NCBI RefSeq assembly: GCF_005670685.2
Contig: NZ_CP062008.1
Coordinates: 2,914,001 to 2,978,000 of the forward strand
Length of the DNA: 64,000 nucleotides
Direction: 5' to 3'
From: Mycolicibacterium mucogenicum DSM 44124
GTDB taxonomy: Bacteria; Actinomycetota; Actinomycetes; Mycobacteriales; Mycobacteriaceae
Part shown: positions 25,565-33,226 of the stretch, piece after piece
Layout: each line of letters starts with the position of its first letter
Numbering within the stretch: position 1 is the stretch's first letter
Made by a program: the position numbers and the translations under genes
Notes under the pieces: generated by a model
What the model was told of the DNA's origin: nothing
What the model saw: the letters and a program-made list of their open reading frames with translations, nothing else
The model's database searches: none

Positions 25565-26032
25565 ATGAATTCTGTTGGAAAGCAGGGGTGCCCACAGCAC
25601 GACTGCACAGAATGGACCGGAGAGACCGCAGAGGTTCTGGCGCTGCTGCGCGGTTCACCGCTGGCGAACCAGCCGCGCCCGGTGGCGCGCAACTCCGCGC
25701 ACATCCCGGGCATGATCTGTCAGCCACCGCGTCCCGTGCGGGTGGCGTATTGGTGGGCCAATGCACTCCAGGCGCAAGGCTGGCGCCTGCGCGCGCTGGG
25801 GGAACCGCTCGCCGGTGGCGGGTTCCTCGCCGAGATCGGTCTGACCGGCGAGGACTCGGTGTGGGTGGTGTTCCCCCGGAACATGCCCGACGACGGCACC
25901 GAAGCGTCGGCGTTGGCAAACTACCTGCAGCGACTGACCTTTGATCAGCGGAACTACCTGCGCCGGCTTGTCGCCTGTGCGCCCGGCGTAGAAGTGTCCC
26001 GGCGACCGAATGGATCGTCGGCACCTTCGTGA
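25565..26032 (+). CDS. Hypothetical protein upstream of WhiA paralogue
   Basis: A 155-residue soluble protein with no signal peptide. It is rich in Trp and Arg in the middle (VRVAYWWANALQAQGWRLRAL) and ends in an Arg/Ser-rich tail. The ATG has GGAG at about six bases. I do not recognise a family. It ends 50 bp before the WhiA-like gene and probably shares its transcript. Confidence 0.65.
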   Translation: MNSVGKQGCPQHDCTEWTGETAEVLALLRGSPLANQPRPVARNSAHIPGMICQPPRPVRVAYWWANALQAQGWRLRALGEPLAGGGFLAEIGLTGEDSVWVVFPRNMPDDGTEASALANYLQRLTFDQRNYLRRLVACAPGVEVSRRPNGSSAPS

Positions 26033-26082
26033 TTTCCGGTGCGGTGGCGAATACGGAACGAATGTGTTGTGGGGGATTTGCG

Positions 26083-27033
26083 GTGTTGACACCGAGAGTG
26101 AAAGACGAGTTGGCCAGCACCGTCGTGCACCTGCCGAGTGCGCGCAAAGCCGAGGTGACCGCACTGCTCCAGTTCGCGGGCGGACTCCGCGTGGCCAACG
26201 GGCGCGTCGTGATCGACGCTGACGTGGACCGCGAATCCGTTGCCAACCGCGTGTGCCGGGACCTCAAAGACCTGTGTGGGTCTTCGGCGGAAGTACGCGT
26301 GCTGCCGAGCGTCGCTTCGCGGCGTCGCTACCTGGTGCATATCACCCACCAGGCGGAAGACGTGGCCCGATGGACCGGGCTCATCGACCGCTGGGGACGG
26401 CCGGTCCGGGGGATGCCCGCGCAGATCGTCGGCGGTAGCCGGGCCGAAGCCGAAGCCGTGTGGCGCGGCGCCTTTCTCGCCCGCGGATCGTTGGCGCTGG
26501 CCGGCCGCGCCCGTGGGCTGGAGGTGGAATGCCCGGGGATGGAGGCTGCCCTGGCGCTGACAGGGGCTGCCCGACGGCTCGGCGTGCAGGTGAAGGCACG
26601 ACAGCTGCGGGGCGCTGATCGGGTCACGGTGCGCGACGCGGACACCATCTCCGCATTGCTGAATCTCATTGGCGCCCAACAGACTCATGTCGTCTGGCAG
26701 TCGTACCGCGACCGTACCGGCACCGCCACCGCAGGTGCGGCACTGGTGGACTCCAACCAGCGCCGTGCGCAGCAGTCGGCGATGACGACGGCCGTGCGGG
26801 CGCAACGAGCGCTGGAAATCCTCGGCGACAAGGCACCTGACCATTTCGTCGAGATCGCTCGGTTGCGAATCCAGCATCCTGACCTGTCGTTGGAGGATCT
26901 CGGTCGCCTCGCTGAGCCTCCGTTGACGAAGCATGCAGCCGCCGGCCGGCTACGGCGGGTGTTGGGAATGGCTGACCGCGAAGCCCAGCGCGCCGGCATC
27001 GCCGACACCAGTACGGACCTCGCCGCGGGCTGA
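26083..27033 (+). CDS. WhiA-family paralogue (sporulation/cell-division regulator-like)
   Basis: A 316-residue protein aligning along its length with actinobacterial WhiA. Matching blocks are an N-terminal RVKDELAS, the LAGLIDADG-like domain with LLQFAGGLRVANGRVVIDA, RPVRGMPAQIVGGS, WRGAFLARGSLA and AARRLGVQVKARQLRGADRV, followed by ALEILGDKAPDH and a C-terminal helix-turn-helix (LSLEDLGRLAEPPLTKHAAAGRLRRVL). WhiA binds DNA with WhiB-type partners to control division genes. Canonical whiA lies in the uvrC-yvcK-whiA cluster; none of those neighbours is here and the sequence is clearly diverged, so this looks like a second copy. GTG 26083 was chosen to match the WhiA N-terminus; ATG 26062 and GTG 26029 are alternatives. 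Confidence 0.88.
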   Translation: MLTPRVKDELASTVVHLPSARKAEVTALLQFAGGLRVANGRVVIDADVDRESVANRVCRDLKDLCGSSAEVRVLPSVASRRRYLVHITHQAEDVARWTGLIDRWGRPVRGMPAQIVGGSRAEAEAVWRGAFLARGSLALAGRARGLEVECPGMEAALALTGAARRLGVQVKARQLRGADRVTVRDADTISALLNLIGAQQTHVVWQSYRDRTGTATAGAALVDSNQRRAQQSAMTTAVRAQRALEILGDKAPDHFVEIARLRIQHPDLSLEDLGRLAEPPLTKHAAAGRLRRVLGMADREAQRAGIADTSTDLAAG

Positions 27034-27050
27034 CCTGAACGGCGCCGCGG

Positions 27051-27509
27051 TCACCCCAGCGGGTCACCCTCGACGACGTCGGTGATGGTCACGTCGATAG
27101 GTCCGGACGGACCGCTGCCGTCCTGGTCGAGGTCGTCGAGGATCGTTCGGATGGTGTCCAGCACCAAGCGCCGGATGTCGTCGCCGAGGTCGCGAAGTTG
27201 GGTTCCGTAGCTGCCGGTGACGTCGATGTCGATGGCGCGCAGCACGGCACCGTCCAGGGTGAAGGCGATTCGGGTCGGCTGGCACACGAAGCTGCGACGC
27301 AACTCGCGGGCCAGCAGGCTGCGCAGCGCGTGATCGGTGATGTACACGACGCCGTCACCGGTATCGCGTGACGCGCGGACGGGCCAACCGACGCGCGGCG
27401 CAGCATGCACCGCCGCGCGCACTCTGTCGCTGATGGCGTCCCAGCCGGGTTCGGGCACAGTTCTCAGGTATGAAGCCGCGCTGTGCAGGAAGGGATCAGG
27501 CTCAGTCAC
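27051..27509 (-). CDS. Asp23-like protein coupled to ECF sigma factor
   Basis: A 152-residue soluble protein. Its second half (ITDHALRSLLARELRR, DGAVLRAIDIDVTG, QLRDLGDDIRRLVLDTIRTI, IDVTITDVVEGD) has the strand-helix rhythm of Asp23/Gls24 proteins. It overlaps the sigma factor stop by four bases (GTGA), the usual place of an anti-sigma factor, but no zinc-binding anti-sigma motif or TM helix is present. GTG 27509 has GAGGAGG at five bases. It may tie sigma activity to the divergent Asp23 operon. Confidence 0.68.
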   Translation of the reverse strand: MTEPDPFLHSAASYLRTVPEPGWDAISDRVRAAVHAAPRVGWPVRASRDTGDGVVYITDHALRSLLARELRRSFVCQPTRIAFTLDGAVLRAIDIDVTGSYGTQLRDLGDDIRRLVLDTIRTILDDLDQDGSGPSGPIDVTITDVVEGDPLG

Positions 27510-28081
27510 TGCCACCTCCTCAACAGAACTCGCAAAGTCTTCACAGCCCGCAGGTGGTGACCGCGCACGGCGTCGGGACTGAGCTGTAGCACCTCGCCGA
27601 TCTCAGGGAACGTCATTTGCTCGACCTCCCGCATCATCCAGACCGCACGCTGGCGGACCGGCAGTTCGCCGAGTGCCAGCTCGAGGGCATCCAGGAAGGC
27701 GGCATTGGATGCCGCGGTGAAAGGGTCCGCGGACGTGTCGGGTCCTGCCAGCGGTTCCAGTACCCAATCCTCAACCGGTCGTGCACGTTTGAGCCGGTGC
27801 GTGTCGGCGATCTTTCGGTAGCAGATCGCGAACAGCCACGTCCGCAGTGACGAGCTTCCGCGGAACGAGCCGATCTGCTGCCACGCGGCAACGAAGGTGT
27901 CCTGCACGACATCCGGGACGTCGGCCTCGGAAGCGAGCATTCGCCGCGCGTAGCGGTAGAGCACTGGTCCGTAGCGGTTGACGATGGTGTCGAACGCTTC
28001 GCGATCGCCGACCACCGCCGAGGCGCGCAAGGCCTCGTCGTCAGCGTCGCGTAGGTCGCCACCGGTTGGCGCTGTCACCAC
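27506..28081 (-). CDS. ECF-family RNA polymerase sigma factor
   Basis: A 191-residue sigma-70 group IV protein. Region 2 includes RYARRMLASEADVPDVVQDTFVAAW (roughly residues 44-68), and region 4 has the helix-turn-helix TFPEIGEVLQLSPDAVRGHHLRAV (about 155-180). It starts with GTG at 28081 after GAGAGCGGAG. It is divergent from the Asp23 operon, about 190 bp away, and probably drives transcription of that operon and perhaps of its own. Confidence 0.92.
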   Translation of the reverse strand: MVTAPTGGDLRDADDEALRASAVVGDREAFDTIVNRYGPVLYRYARRMLASEADVPDVVQDTFVAAWQQIGSFRGSSSLRTWLFAICYRKIADTHRLKRARPVEDWVLEPLAGPDTSADPFTAASNAAFLDALELALGELPVRQRAVWMMREVEQMTFPEIGEVLQLSPDAVRGHHLRAVKTLRVLLRRWQ

Positions 28082-28271
28082 ACTCCGCTCTCAACTACGC
28101 TTCACCGCTCGTGAAATATAGGCATTCGTACCAGAATTGAATGCCCAACGGGCTGTGTGAGACAAGTTCGGCTGAGTAGATTTGCGATGTGTCCTGAATC
28201 ACTCAAATGGGACGTTCGGTTCGAGTTCTGAGTAACGACTACCCAATAACGACGTCGAAAGGGGAGCGGTG

Positions 28272-28736
28272 ATGACCAGCGCACAGGCCGACACGGAGCC
28301 GTCCGGCAAAGAAGTCAGCCCGTACCAGGGTTCACCGTTGGTGAGCACGCAGGGCAAGACGACCATTGCGGACGTGGTGGTCTCCAAGATCGCCGGGATC
28401 GCGACCCGCGAGGTCAGCGGCGTGTACGACCTGGGCGGCGGGGCGTCGCGGGTGGTCGGCGCGATCCGCGAACGGATCCCCGGCGCGAGCGTCAACCAGA
28501 GCCAGGGCGTATCGGTCGAGATCGGCGAGAAGCAGGCGGCGGTCGACATCGACATCGTCGCCGAGTACGGCGTGGCGATCGCCGACCTCGCTGCAGGTAT
28601 CCGCCGCAACGTCATCGCCGCGGTCGAACGCATGACGGGCCTCGAGGTGACCGAGGTCAACATCACCGTCCACGACGTGCACCTGGACGGTGACAGCGGC
28701 GACGACGCCGACGCCGCGCCCGCCCGTGTCCAGTGA
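28272..28736 (+). CDS. Asp23/Gls24-family envelope stress response protein
   Basis: A 154-residue Asp23 protein. Clear family sequence is TIADVVVSKIAGIATREVSGVYDLG (about residues 33-57), IDIVAEYGVAIADLAAGIRRNV and VTEVNITVHDVHL. In Firmicutes Asp23 is a membrane-associated cell-wall stress protein anchored by AmaP and found with a DUF2273 protein; the same three partner types are encoded here. AAAGGGGAG precedes the start (ATG 28272; GTG 28269 also possible). It is first in a six-gene operon. Confidence 0.9.
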   Translation: MTSAQADTEPSGKEVSPYQGSPLVSTQGKTTIADVVVSKIAGIATREVSGVYDLGGGASRVVGAIRERIPGASVNQSQGVSVEIGEKQAAVDIDIVAEYGVAIADLAAGIRRNVIAAVERMTGLEVTEVNITVHDVHLDGDSGDDADAAPARVQ

Positions 28737-29055
28737 TGCCCCGACGGGGGATGCGGTTGTCGAGGACCCGGCCGAACGCATCGCTGCGGCGGTGATCGCC
28801 GTGGCGGGCGTGGCCGGTTTGCACGCGGGCATGTTCGGCGAGGTGGCGACCTACCTGCCGGGACGTCGGGTATCCGGCGTCCGGATTGGGGCCGACCGGG
28901 TCGACGTCCACGTCAGTCTGGTCCTCGGCGTGCCGGTGCGGCCGACCGCAACCGCGATCCAGCGGGCCGTCGCCGAGTTGATCGAACTACCTGTCGACGT
29001 CACGATCGAAGATCTCGTGCCGGTGACACCAACGCCTGGTCGGGGGTTGCTGTAG
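28726..29055 (+). CDS. Asp23-like protein, second copy
   Basis: A 109-residue protein related to the preceding one: ERIAAAVIAVAGVAGLHAG, GVRIGADRVDVHVSLVLGVPV and LIELPVDVTIEDLVPV follow the Asp23 strand/helix pattern. GTG 28726 gives an 11-bp overlap with the first Asp23 gene; GTG 28690 would extend it by 12 residues. It probably mixes with the other Asp23-like subunits of this operon. Confidence 0.72.
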   Translation: MSSDAPTGDAVVEDPAERIAAAVIAVAGVAGLHAGMFGEVATYLPGRRVSGVRIGADRVDVHVSLVLGVPVRPTATAIQRAVAELIELPVDVTIEDLVPVTPTPGRGLL

Positions 29056-29155
29056 ACCGCCGTGGTGCGGCGGCGCGACGAGGGGCGCGCCGCCTCACCA
29101 CGGGCCACGAATTCCTAAGTGCCAGTACTACTTCGTAACGCGGAAGGTTCACATC

Positions 29156-29335
29156 ATGACCTCATCGACGCTGGGTCTGGTCGCCGGTCTGCTACTCGGC
29201 ATCGCTGCGGCCGCCGGCGGGCTCGGTGGATTTCTCATCGCGTTGCTTCTCGGCGTGGCGGGCTATCTGATCGGCGCACACCGCGACGGCGAACTCGATC
29301 TCGCCTCCCTGTTGCAGAGGCGCGACCGTGACTGA
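29156..29335 (+). CDS. Small membrane protein, DUF2273-like
   Basis: A 59-residue protein made of two Gly/Ala/Leu-rich hydrophobic segments (LGLVAGLLLGIAAAAGGLGG and FLIALLLGVAGYLIGAHRDG) and an acidic/basic tail (LDLASLLQRRDRD). This matches DUF2273 proteins that accompany Asp23 in Gram-positive bacteria. ATG 29156 has GGAAGG upstream. It overlaps the next gene by eight bases and lies 100 bp after the second Asp23 gene. Confidence 0.75.
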   Translation: MTSSTLGLVAGLLLGIAAAAGGLGGFLIALLLGVAGYLIGAHRDGELDLASLLQRRDRD

Positions 29336-29726
29336 GCCAGAGGTCGTCGAAAACGTTGCGGCGCTGGCTGACTCCGAGGACGACGGTGCCACTCGCGGCA
29401 GCCTGACCGTCCGCGAGAAGGTCGCGCAGCGGCTTGCCGTCCGCGCCGCACTCGACACTCCCGACGTGCTGCCGTTCCCGGAAGGACGCGCCAAGATCCC
29501 GGGCCGGTCTCTGCCGCAAGCGCAGCTGACGGTCACCGGCGACCGCGTCACGGCCCATCTCAAAGTGACCGTGGCGTGGCCGGCGCCGGCGGTGGACGTC
29601 GGGCGTGCGGTACAGCGCAATGTCGCGCAGACCTTGTCGAGCATGGGCGGACTGCAGGTGGACCGCGTCGACGTCACCGTAGAGCAGCTGAGCACCGTCA
29701 CCAAGGACACGAAGAGGACCCGTTGA
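29328..29726 (+). CDS. Asp23-like protein, third copy
   Basis: A 132-residue soluble protein. After a charged N-terminus and a Val/Leu-rich RGSLTVREKVAQRLAVRAAL segment comes the Asp23 pattern AQLTVTGDRVTAHLKVTVAW, GRAVQRNVAQTLSSMGGLQV and VDVTVEQLS. GTG start, eight bases before the end of the DUF2273-like gene. It ends with TGATG, overlapping the next start. Confidence 0.7.
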   Translation: MTEPEVVENVAALADSEDDGATRGSLTVREKVAQRLAVRAALDTPDVLPFPEGRAKIPGRSLPQAQLTVTGDRVTAHLKVTVAWPAPAVDVGRAVQRNVAQTLSSMGGLQVDRVDVTVEQLSTVTKDTKRTR

Positions 29727-30286
29727 TGACTGCCGACAACGTCGCACTTCCCGCACCCGGCCGGTCCCCGGCCGCCGTGGCCACCGCCCGATATGTTGCG
29801 GTGGCGCTGGCACTGGTCGTCATGTTCGTCGGTGTCGTGTCCCTGCGTGAGGCAGGTGTCGTGTTGGGCTGGGTCGGCGGGACGCCGTGGATCGGCACGG
29901 CCATCGCAGCACTCAACGGCCTGCGGAGTCAGTGGTGGATGGTGCCCGCCGGTGTCGGCGCACTGCTGCTCGGCCTCTGGCTGGTGTTCGTCGCGCTGCG
30001 GCCCCGACGCAAGACCGTCGTCGCCGTCGACGCGGCGGGGTCGGTGTGGATGCGCCCGCGCGACGTGGCCCGGCTGGCAACCCACGCGGCGTCGTGTGTA
30101 CCCGGCGTGGAGGTGCTGAACTCCGCGGCCACTCGCCGCAAGGTCACCATGTATGTCGGAATCACCGGCATCGAGTCCGACACCGCGGCGAAGGGTGCGG
30201 TCGCCGCCGCCGTGGGCAGCGCGACCGAAATTCTCATCCCCACACCGAAAATCGTCGTGCGCATCGGCACGAGCGGGGCTGCATGA
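29726..30286 (+). CDS. DUF6286-like membrane protein of the Asp23 operon
   Basis: A 186-residue protein with two TM segments (about 23-44 and 70-93) and a cytoplasmic C-terminal domain whose strands (VWMRPRDVARLATHAASCVPGV ... KIVVRIG) echo Asp23. It is likely a membrane anchor for the soluble Asp23-type proteins. ATG 29726 overlaps the previous stop (TGATG); its own stop overlaps the next start (ATGA). Confidence 0.7.
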   Translation: MTADNVALPAPGRSPAAVATARYVAVALALVVMFVGVVSLREAGVVLGWVGGTPWIGTAIAALNGLRSQWWMVPAGVGALLLGLWLVFVALRPRRKTVVAVDAAGSVWMRPRDVARLATHAASCVPGVEVLNSAATRRKVTMYVGITGIESDTAAKGAVAAAVGSATEILIPTPKIVVRIGTSGAA

Positions 30287-30849
30287 GCCTGCTGCCGACC
30301 GACCTCGTGGATCGCGCGGCGACACTGGTCGCCGGGATCGTCGTGGCATCCCTGGGTGCCGCGGCGGCACTGTGGCCGACGCACGTGGTGCATGCGGCTC
30401 CGGAACAGATCAGTACGGGGCCGGTCGCGCGGGCGACCTCTTCGACGTGGTGGCCGTGGGAACTGGCGGGAGCGGGCGCGCTGCTGGTGATACTGGGGCT
30501 GGTCTGGCTCATCGCCCATGTGCCGGTCCGCAAGGCGCAGGTCCTGCGCGTTCCCGGCACGAGTGACCCGGGATTCATCACCGTGAACCTCGATGGCGTC
30601 GCCACGGCGGCCGCCGCCGCGTTGGCGCAGGAATCGAATGTGCAGTCCGCCAAGGGCAAGACGATTGCCGACCGCGGCACCGCGACCGTCGAATTGACCG
30701 TCACCACGGCGCACCCGGCCGGCCTGGCCGATGTCGTGTCCGCTATCGACACCACGCTTGCCGACATCGCCCGCGTCACCGGAGGCACCGGCGATACCGT
30801 GGCGGCACGCGCGGTCCTACAGATCGCCAAAACCAAACGCTCCGGGTGA
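30283..30849 (+). CDS. AmaP-like alkaline shock response membrane anchor
   Basis: A 188-residue protein with two TM helices (residues 15-40 and 60-80) and a soluble tail (PGFITVNLDGVATAAAAALAQE, VELTVTTAHPAGLADVVSAI), the layout of AmaP. It closes the operon: its stop codon sits in the strong hairpin that follows. Confidence 0.75.
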   Translation: MSLLPTDLVDRAATLVAGIVVASLGAAAALWPTHVVHAAPEQISTGPVARATSSTWWPWELAGAGALLVILGLVWLIAHVPVRKAQVLRVPGTSDPGFITVNLDGVATAAAAALAQESNVQSAKGKTIADRGTATVELTVTTAHPAGLADVVSAIDTTLADIARVTGGTGDTVAARAVLQIAKTKRSG

Positions 30850-30874
30850 GTCCGCCGGCCGGCGAACTCACCCG
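30843..30874. terminator. Strong bidirectional hairpin terminator
   Basis: CGGGTGAGT (30843-30851) pairs with ACTCACCCG (30866-30874), and the inner CGCC/GGCG extends the stem to 13 pairs with one mismatch. It ends the Asp23 operon and the convergent metallo-hydrolase gene. Confidence 0.8.
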
Positions 30875-30886
30875 TGTCTGTCCATC

Positions 30887-31855
30887 TCAGCAAACTTGGA
30901 CAGCGTCGACATAGTTTTGCCAACGGAAGCCATCACCGTCCCGGCCGACAAACAGAGGGCCGTGCGCGGGGAAGTGGGCCGTAACCAGGCCCAGCCCTTC
31001 GTTCGCGCTGCGCTCGAGGATGGCGCGGCGCGTGCCGATCGCCTGCTGTGGGTCGTGGTCGGCGAAGAACACGAGCTCGGGATACAGCGCCTGCACGGGG
31101 TGGTGCAGTGCGTCGCCCACGATGAGTAGACCGCCTCCGGGACTGGCGATCTCGACCGCTAGATGTCCGGGCGTGTGCCCTGCCGCGTCGACCGCGCGGA
31201 TCTGTGTGGCCCCGCTCGAATGGATGACGTCACGCGGGCTGACGCCGCGGTGTGCGCCGCTCTCCAGTATGGGCAGCACGCTGTCCTGGTAGACCCAGCC
31301 CGCGTCGCTTCGCCATTGCCCCACCGGGGCCGACTTCCACTGTGCTCGAAGGTATTCGAGCTCGGCATCGTGAAACCAGTAGGTGGCATTCGGGAAGGTC
31401 GGCGCCCATACGCCGTCGATCAGACGGGTGTTCCATCCGCAGTGGTCCAGGTGCAGGTGGGTATTGATGACGATGTCGACATCGGCCGGTTCGAACCCTG
31501 CCCGCGCAAGGCGGTTCAGATAGTCGGTGTCGAGCATATGAAGATCCGCGAAGTACGGTCGGTTCTTGTGGTTGCCGGAGCAGGTGTCAATGACGATCAC
31601 GCTGCCGTCGATCTCGATGACGTAGTTGTGGATCGCGAACAGCATCGTGCCGGCGTCGTCGGTGAGGGCCGACGGTGCGAACAGTTGCTGCGCGGCATCC
31701 AGCTGTGCGTCGCTGATCGCGGGGTACCAGAGCCGGGGCGCGATTGGCCAGACATCCAACTCCGTGAGCTGCGTGACGGTCGCGTTCCCGACGCAAAACG
31801 TGTGCACGGGGGTGGGCAACGCTGTTGACCCCGTATCTATTCCGGCTACATCCAA
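30887..31855 (-). CDS. Metallo-beta-lactamase-fold hydrolase
   Basis: A 322-residue MBL-fold enzyme with the zinc motif HLHLDH (His133, 135, Asp137, His138) preceded by DIVINT and later His residues (HTPGHLAVEI). The family hydrolyses lactones, thioesters or phosphodiesters; homology to lactonases is likely but the substrate is unknown. It starts at TTG 31855; GTG 31807 would be shorter. Neither has a good ribosome site, so the start is uncertain. Confidence 0.85.
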   Translation of the reverse strand: MDVAGIDTGSTALPTPVHTFCVGNATVTQLTELDVWPIAPRLWYPAISDAQLDAAQQLFAPSALTDDAGTMLFAIHNYVIEIDGSVIVIDTCSGNHKNRPYFADLHMLDTDYLNRLARAGFEPADVDIVINTHLHLDHCGWNTRLIDGVWAPTFPNATYWFHDAELEYLRAQWKSAPVGQWRSDAGWVYQDSVLPILESGAHRGVSPRDVIHSSGATQIRAVDAAGHTPGHLAVEIASPGGGLLIVGDALHHPVQALYPELVFFADHDPQQAIGTRRAILERSANEGLGLVTAHFPAHGPLFVGRDGDGFRWQNYVDAVQVC

Positions 31856-31958
31856 ACGCGGGACGTCAGGCCGATGGTGACGTTTGGGACAACCGATCAG
31901 CGGGAATAGGGGAAATCAGCTGATGCCGTCGGCGCGTCACTCAGTGTGAGGAATCGAG

Positions 31959-32189
31959 ATGGTCCACGAACTGGTATTGGCCGTACAGAGCCAGCCCGAA
32001 GCAGCCGGATTCATCCTGCGGGGTATCAAGGGAATCTTCGTCGCCATCGGCAGCGTCATTGCCGCGATCATCTGCGCGGTGATCGCCGGCACGAAGGGCC
32101 GCAGCGCCCTCGGTTGGGGGATTCTGGGGTTGTTCTTCTCGATCCTGACGCTCATCGTCGTGATCGTCATCCCCTCCAAGAAGTCTTGA
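31959..32189 (+). CDS. Small membrane protein
   Basis: A 76-residue protein with two hydrophobic segments (IFVAIGSVIAAIICAVIAG and LGWGILGLFFSILTLIVVIV) separated by TKGRS, and a C-terminal PSKKS. ATG after a weak GAG site. Function unknown; it is followed 23 bp later by another membrane protein gene. Confidence 0.7.
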   Translation: MVHELVLAVQSQPEAAGFILRGIKGIFVAIGSVIAAIICAVIAGTKGRSALGWGILGLFFSILTLIVVIVIPSKKS

Positions 32190-32212
32190 GCCAACTGAGA
32201 TTAGGAGCAACG

Positions 32213-32560
32213 ATGTCTGTTCGACGAATGCTTTTGCTCGCGGGTGCCATCTTGCTGTTGGCCGGCGTGATAGGGCTCTTGGTGCCCGTTTCTGCCTCGT
32301 CCAATGACGGCAAGGAAATCGGTTGCGGCAGCGCACTGTTCCAGGATCTCGACCAAGCCCGCTCGGCGAATGCGTCGAGCATCGCGGGCGTACCGATCCT
32401 CAATGAGATTGTCCCGCATACCGATTACGTGGCGCTGTGTGAATCTGCGCTGTCCGGTCGCCGGACCTGGGCCATCCCAGTCGCGATCGTCGGGATCGTC
32501 GTCGCGGCGTCGGCCGCCGTGGTCCGGCGCCGAACTGACGCAAGCGCGCCGTTGTCCTGA
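32213..32560 (+). CDS. Membrane protein with extracytoplasmic loop
   Basis: A 115-residue protein with an N-terminal TM (LLLAGAILLLAGVIGLLVPV), a 55-residue loop carrying two Cys (IGCGS and ALCES) and a C-terminal TM (AIPVAIVGIVVAASAAV). Its ATG has TAGGAGC upstream. It is likely cotranscribed with the gene at 31959. The family is not recognised. Confidence 0.7.
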   Translation: MSVRRMLLLAGAILLLAGVIGLLVPVSASSNDGKEIGCGSALFQDLDQARSANASSIAGVPILNEIVPHTDYVALCESALSGRRTWAIPVAIVGIVVAASAAVVRRRTDASAPLS

Positions 32561-32594
32561 TCCAGGGGACCTCGCCGCCTAAGACATCCTTCCG

Positions 32595-32720
32595 ATGCCG
32601 TATCTGGTCATGGATGTCGGCGCCTCCATCGCGCCCTACAACCACATCGGCCTGAACTCACCACTGGTGGTCGACTACGTGTGGGGGCGTCAGCTGGGGG
32701 AGCGCACGATCAACCCGTGA
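32595..32720 (+). other. Short open frame, possible gene remnant
   Basis: 41 codons (MPYLVMDVGASIAPYNHIGL... ending at TGA 32718-32720), preceded by an in-frame TAA at 32580. It has coding-like composition but no ribosome site. It could be a decayed gene end or a spurious frame. Confidence 0.2.
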
Positions 32721-32814
32721 CGGCACATCAGGTAAACAACCGTGGAGCAGAGTTTGGTGTGCAGAATCAGGGGTATCTGCTGCCACGATGCTGCCGGACG
32801 AAAGGGATTGCGCC

Positions 32815-33204
32815 ATGCCTACCAACCCGAAACCGCTGTCCCGAGCTCGCCTGACCGTCTACGTCGGCGCAGTGGCGCTGGCGGTGACCGGCCTTGCCGC
32901 GTGTGGCGACAAAGCCTCGAACGACAAGTCGACGACATCGGTCACCACGACGACGTCGACCACCGAAACATCCACGACCACAATATTTCCGACGTCGGTT
33001 GCGCCGACCGTGAGTTCGTCGGGGCCGGTCACAGAAACGCCCGCGCCGCAGATGCCTGCGACGGAGACCGGTCGGCCGATGGTCCCGGCGCCACCGGCCA
33101 TGCCCGCACCGCCGATGGTCCCGGCGCCACCGGCCATTCCTGCGCCACCGGCGATACCGTCGCCGCCGCCTATTCCGTCACCGCCCCCGATCCCGATGCC
33201 CTGA
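32815..33204 (+). CDS. Proline-rich lipoprotein
   Basis: A 129-residue exported lipoprotein. The signal peptide (LTVYVGAVALAVTGLAAC) ends in lipobox LAAC, so the Cys at about residue 29 would be acylated. The mature part has a Thr/Ser-rich linker and then a tandem PAPPAMPAPPMVPAPP-like array of Pro/Ala/Ile/Met. The ATG follows AAAGGG by about ten bases. It may span or contact the peptidoglycan; function unknown. Confidence 0.8.
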   Translation: MPTNPKPLSRARLTVYVGAVALAVTGLAACGDKASNDKSTTSVTTTTSTTETSTTTIFPTSVAPTVSSSGPVTETPAPQMPATETGRPMVPAPPAMPAPPMVPAPPAIPAPPAIPSPPPIPSPPPIPMP

Positions 33205-33226
33205 CATCAGATCCGGCTGAGCCTGA

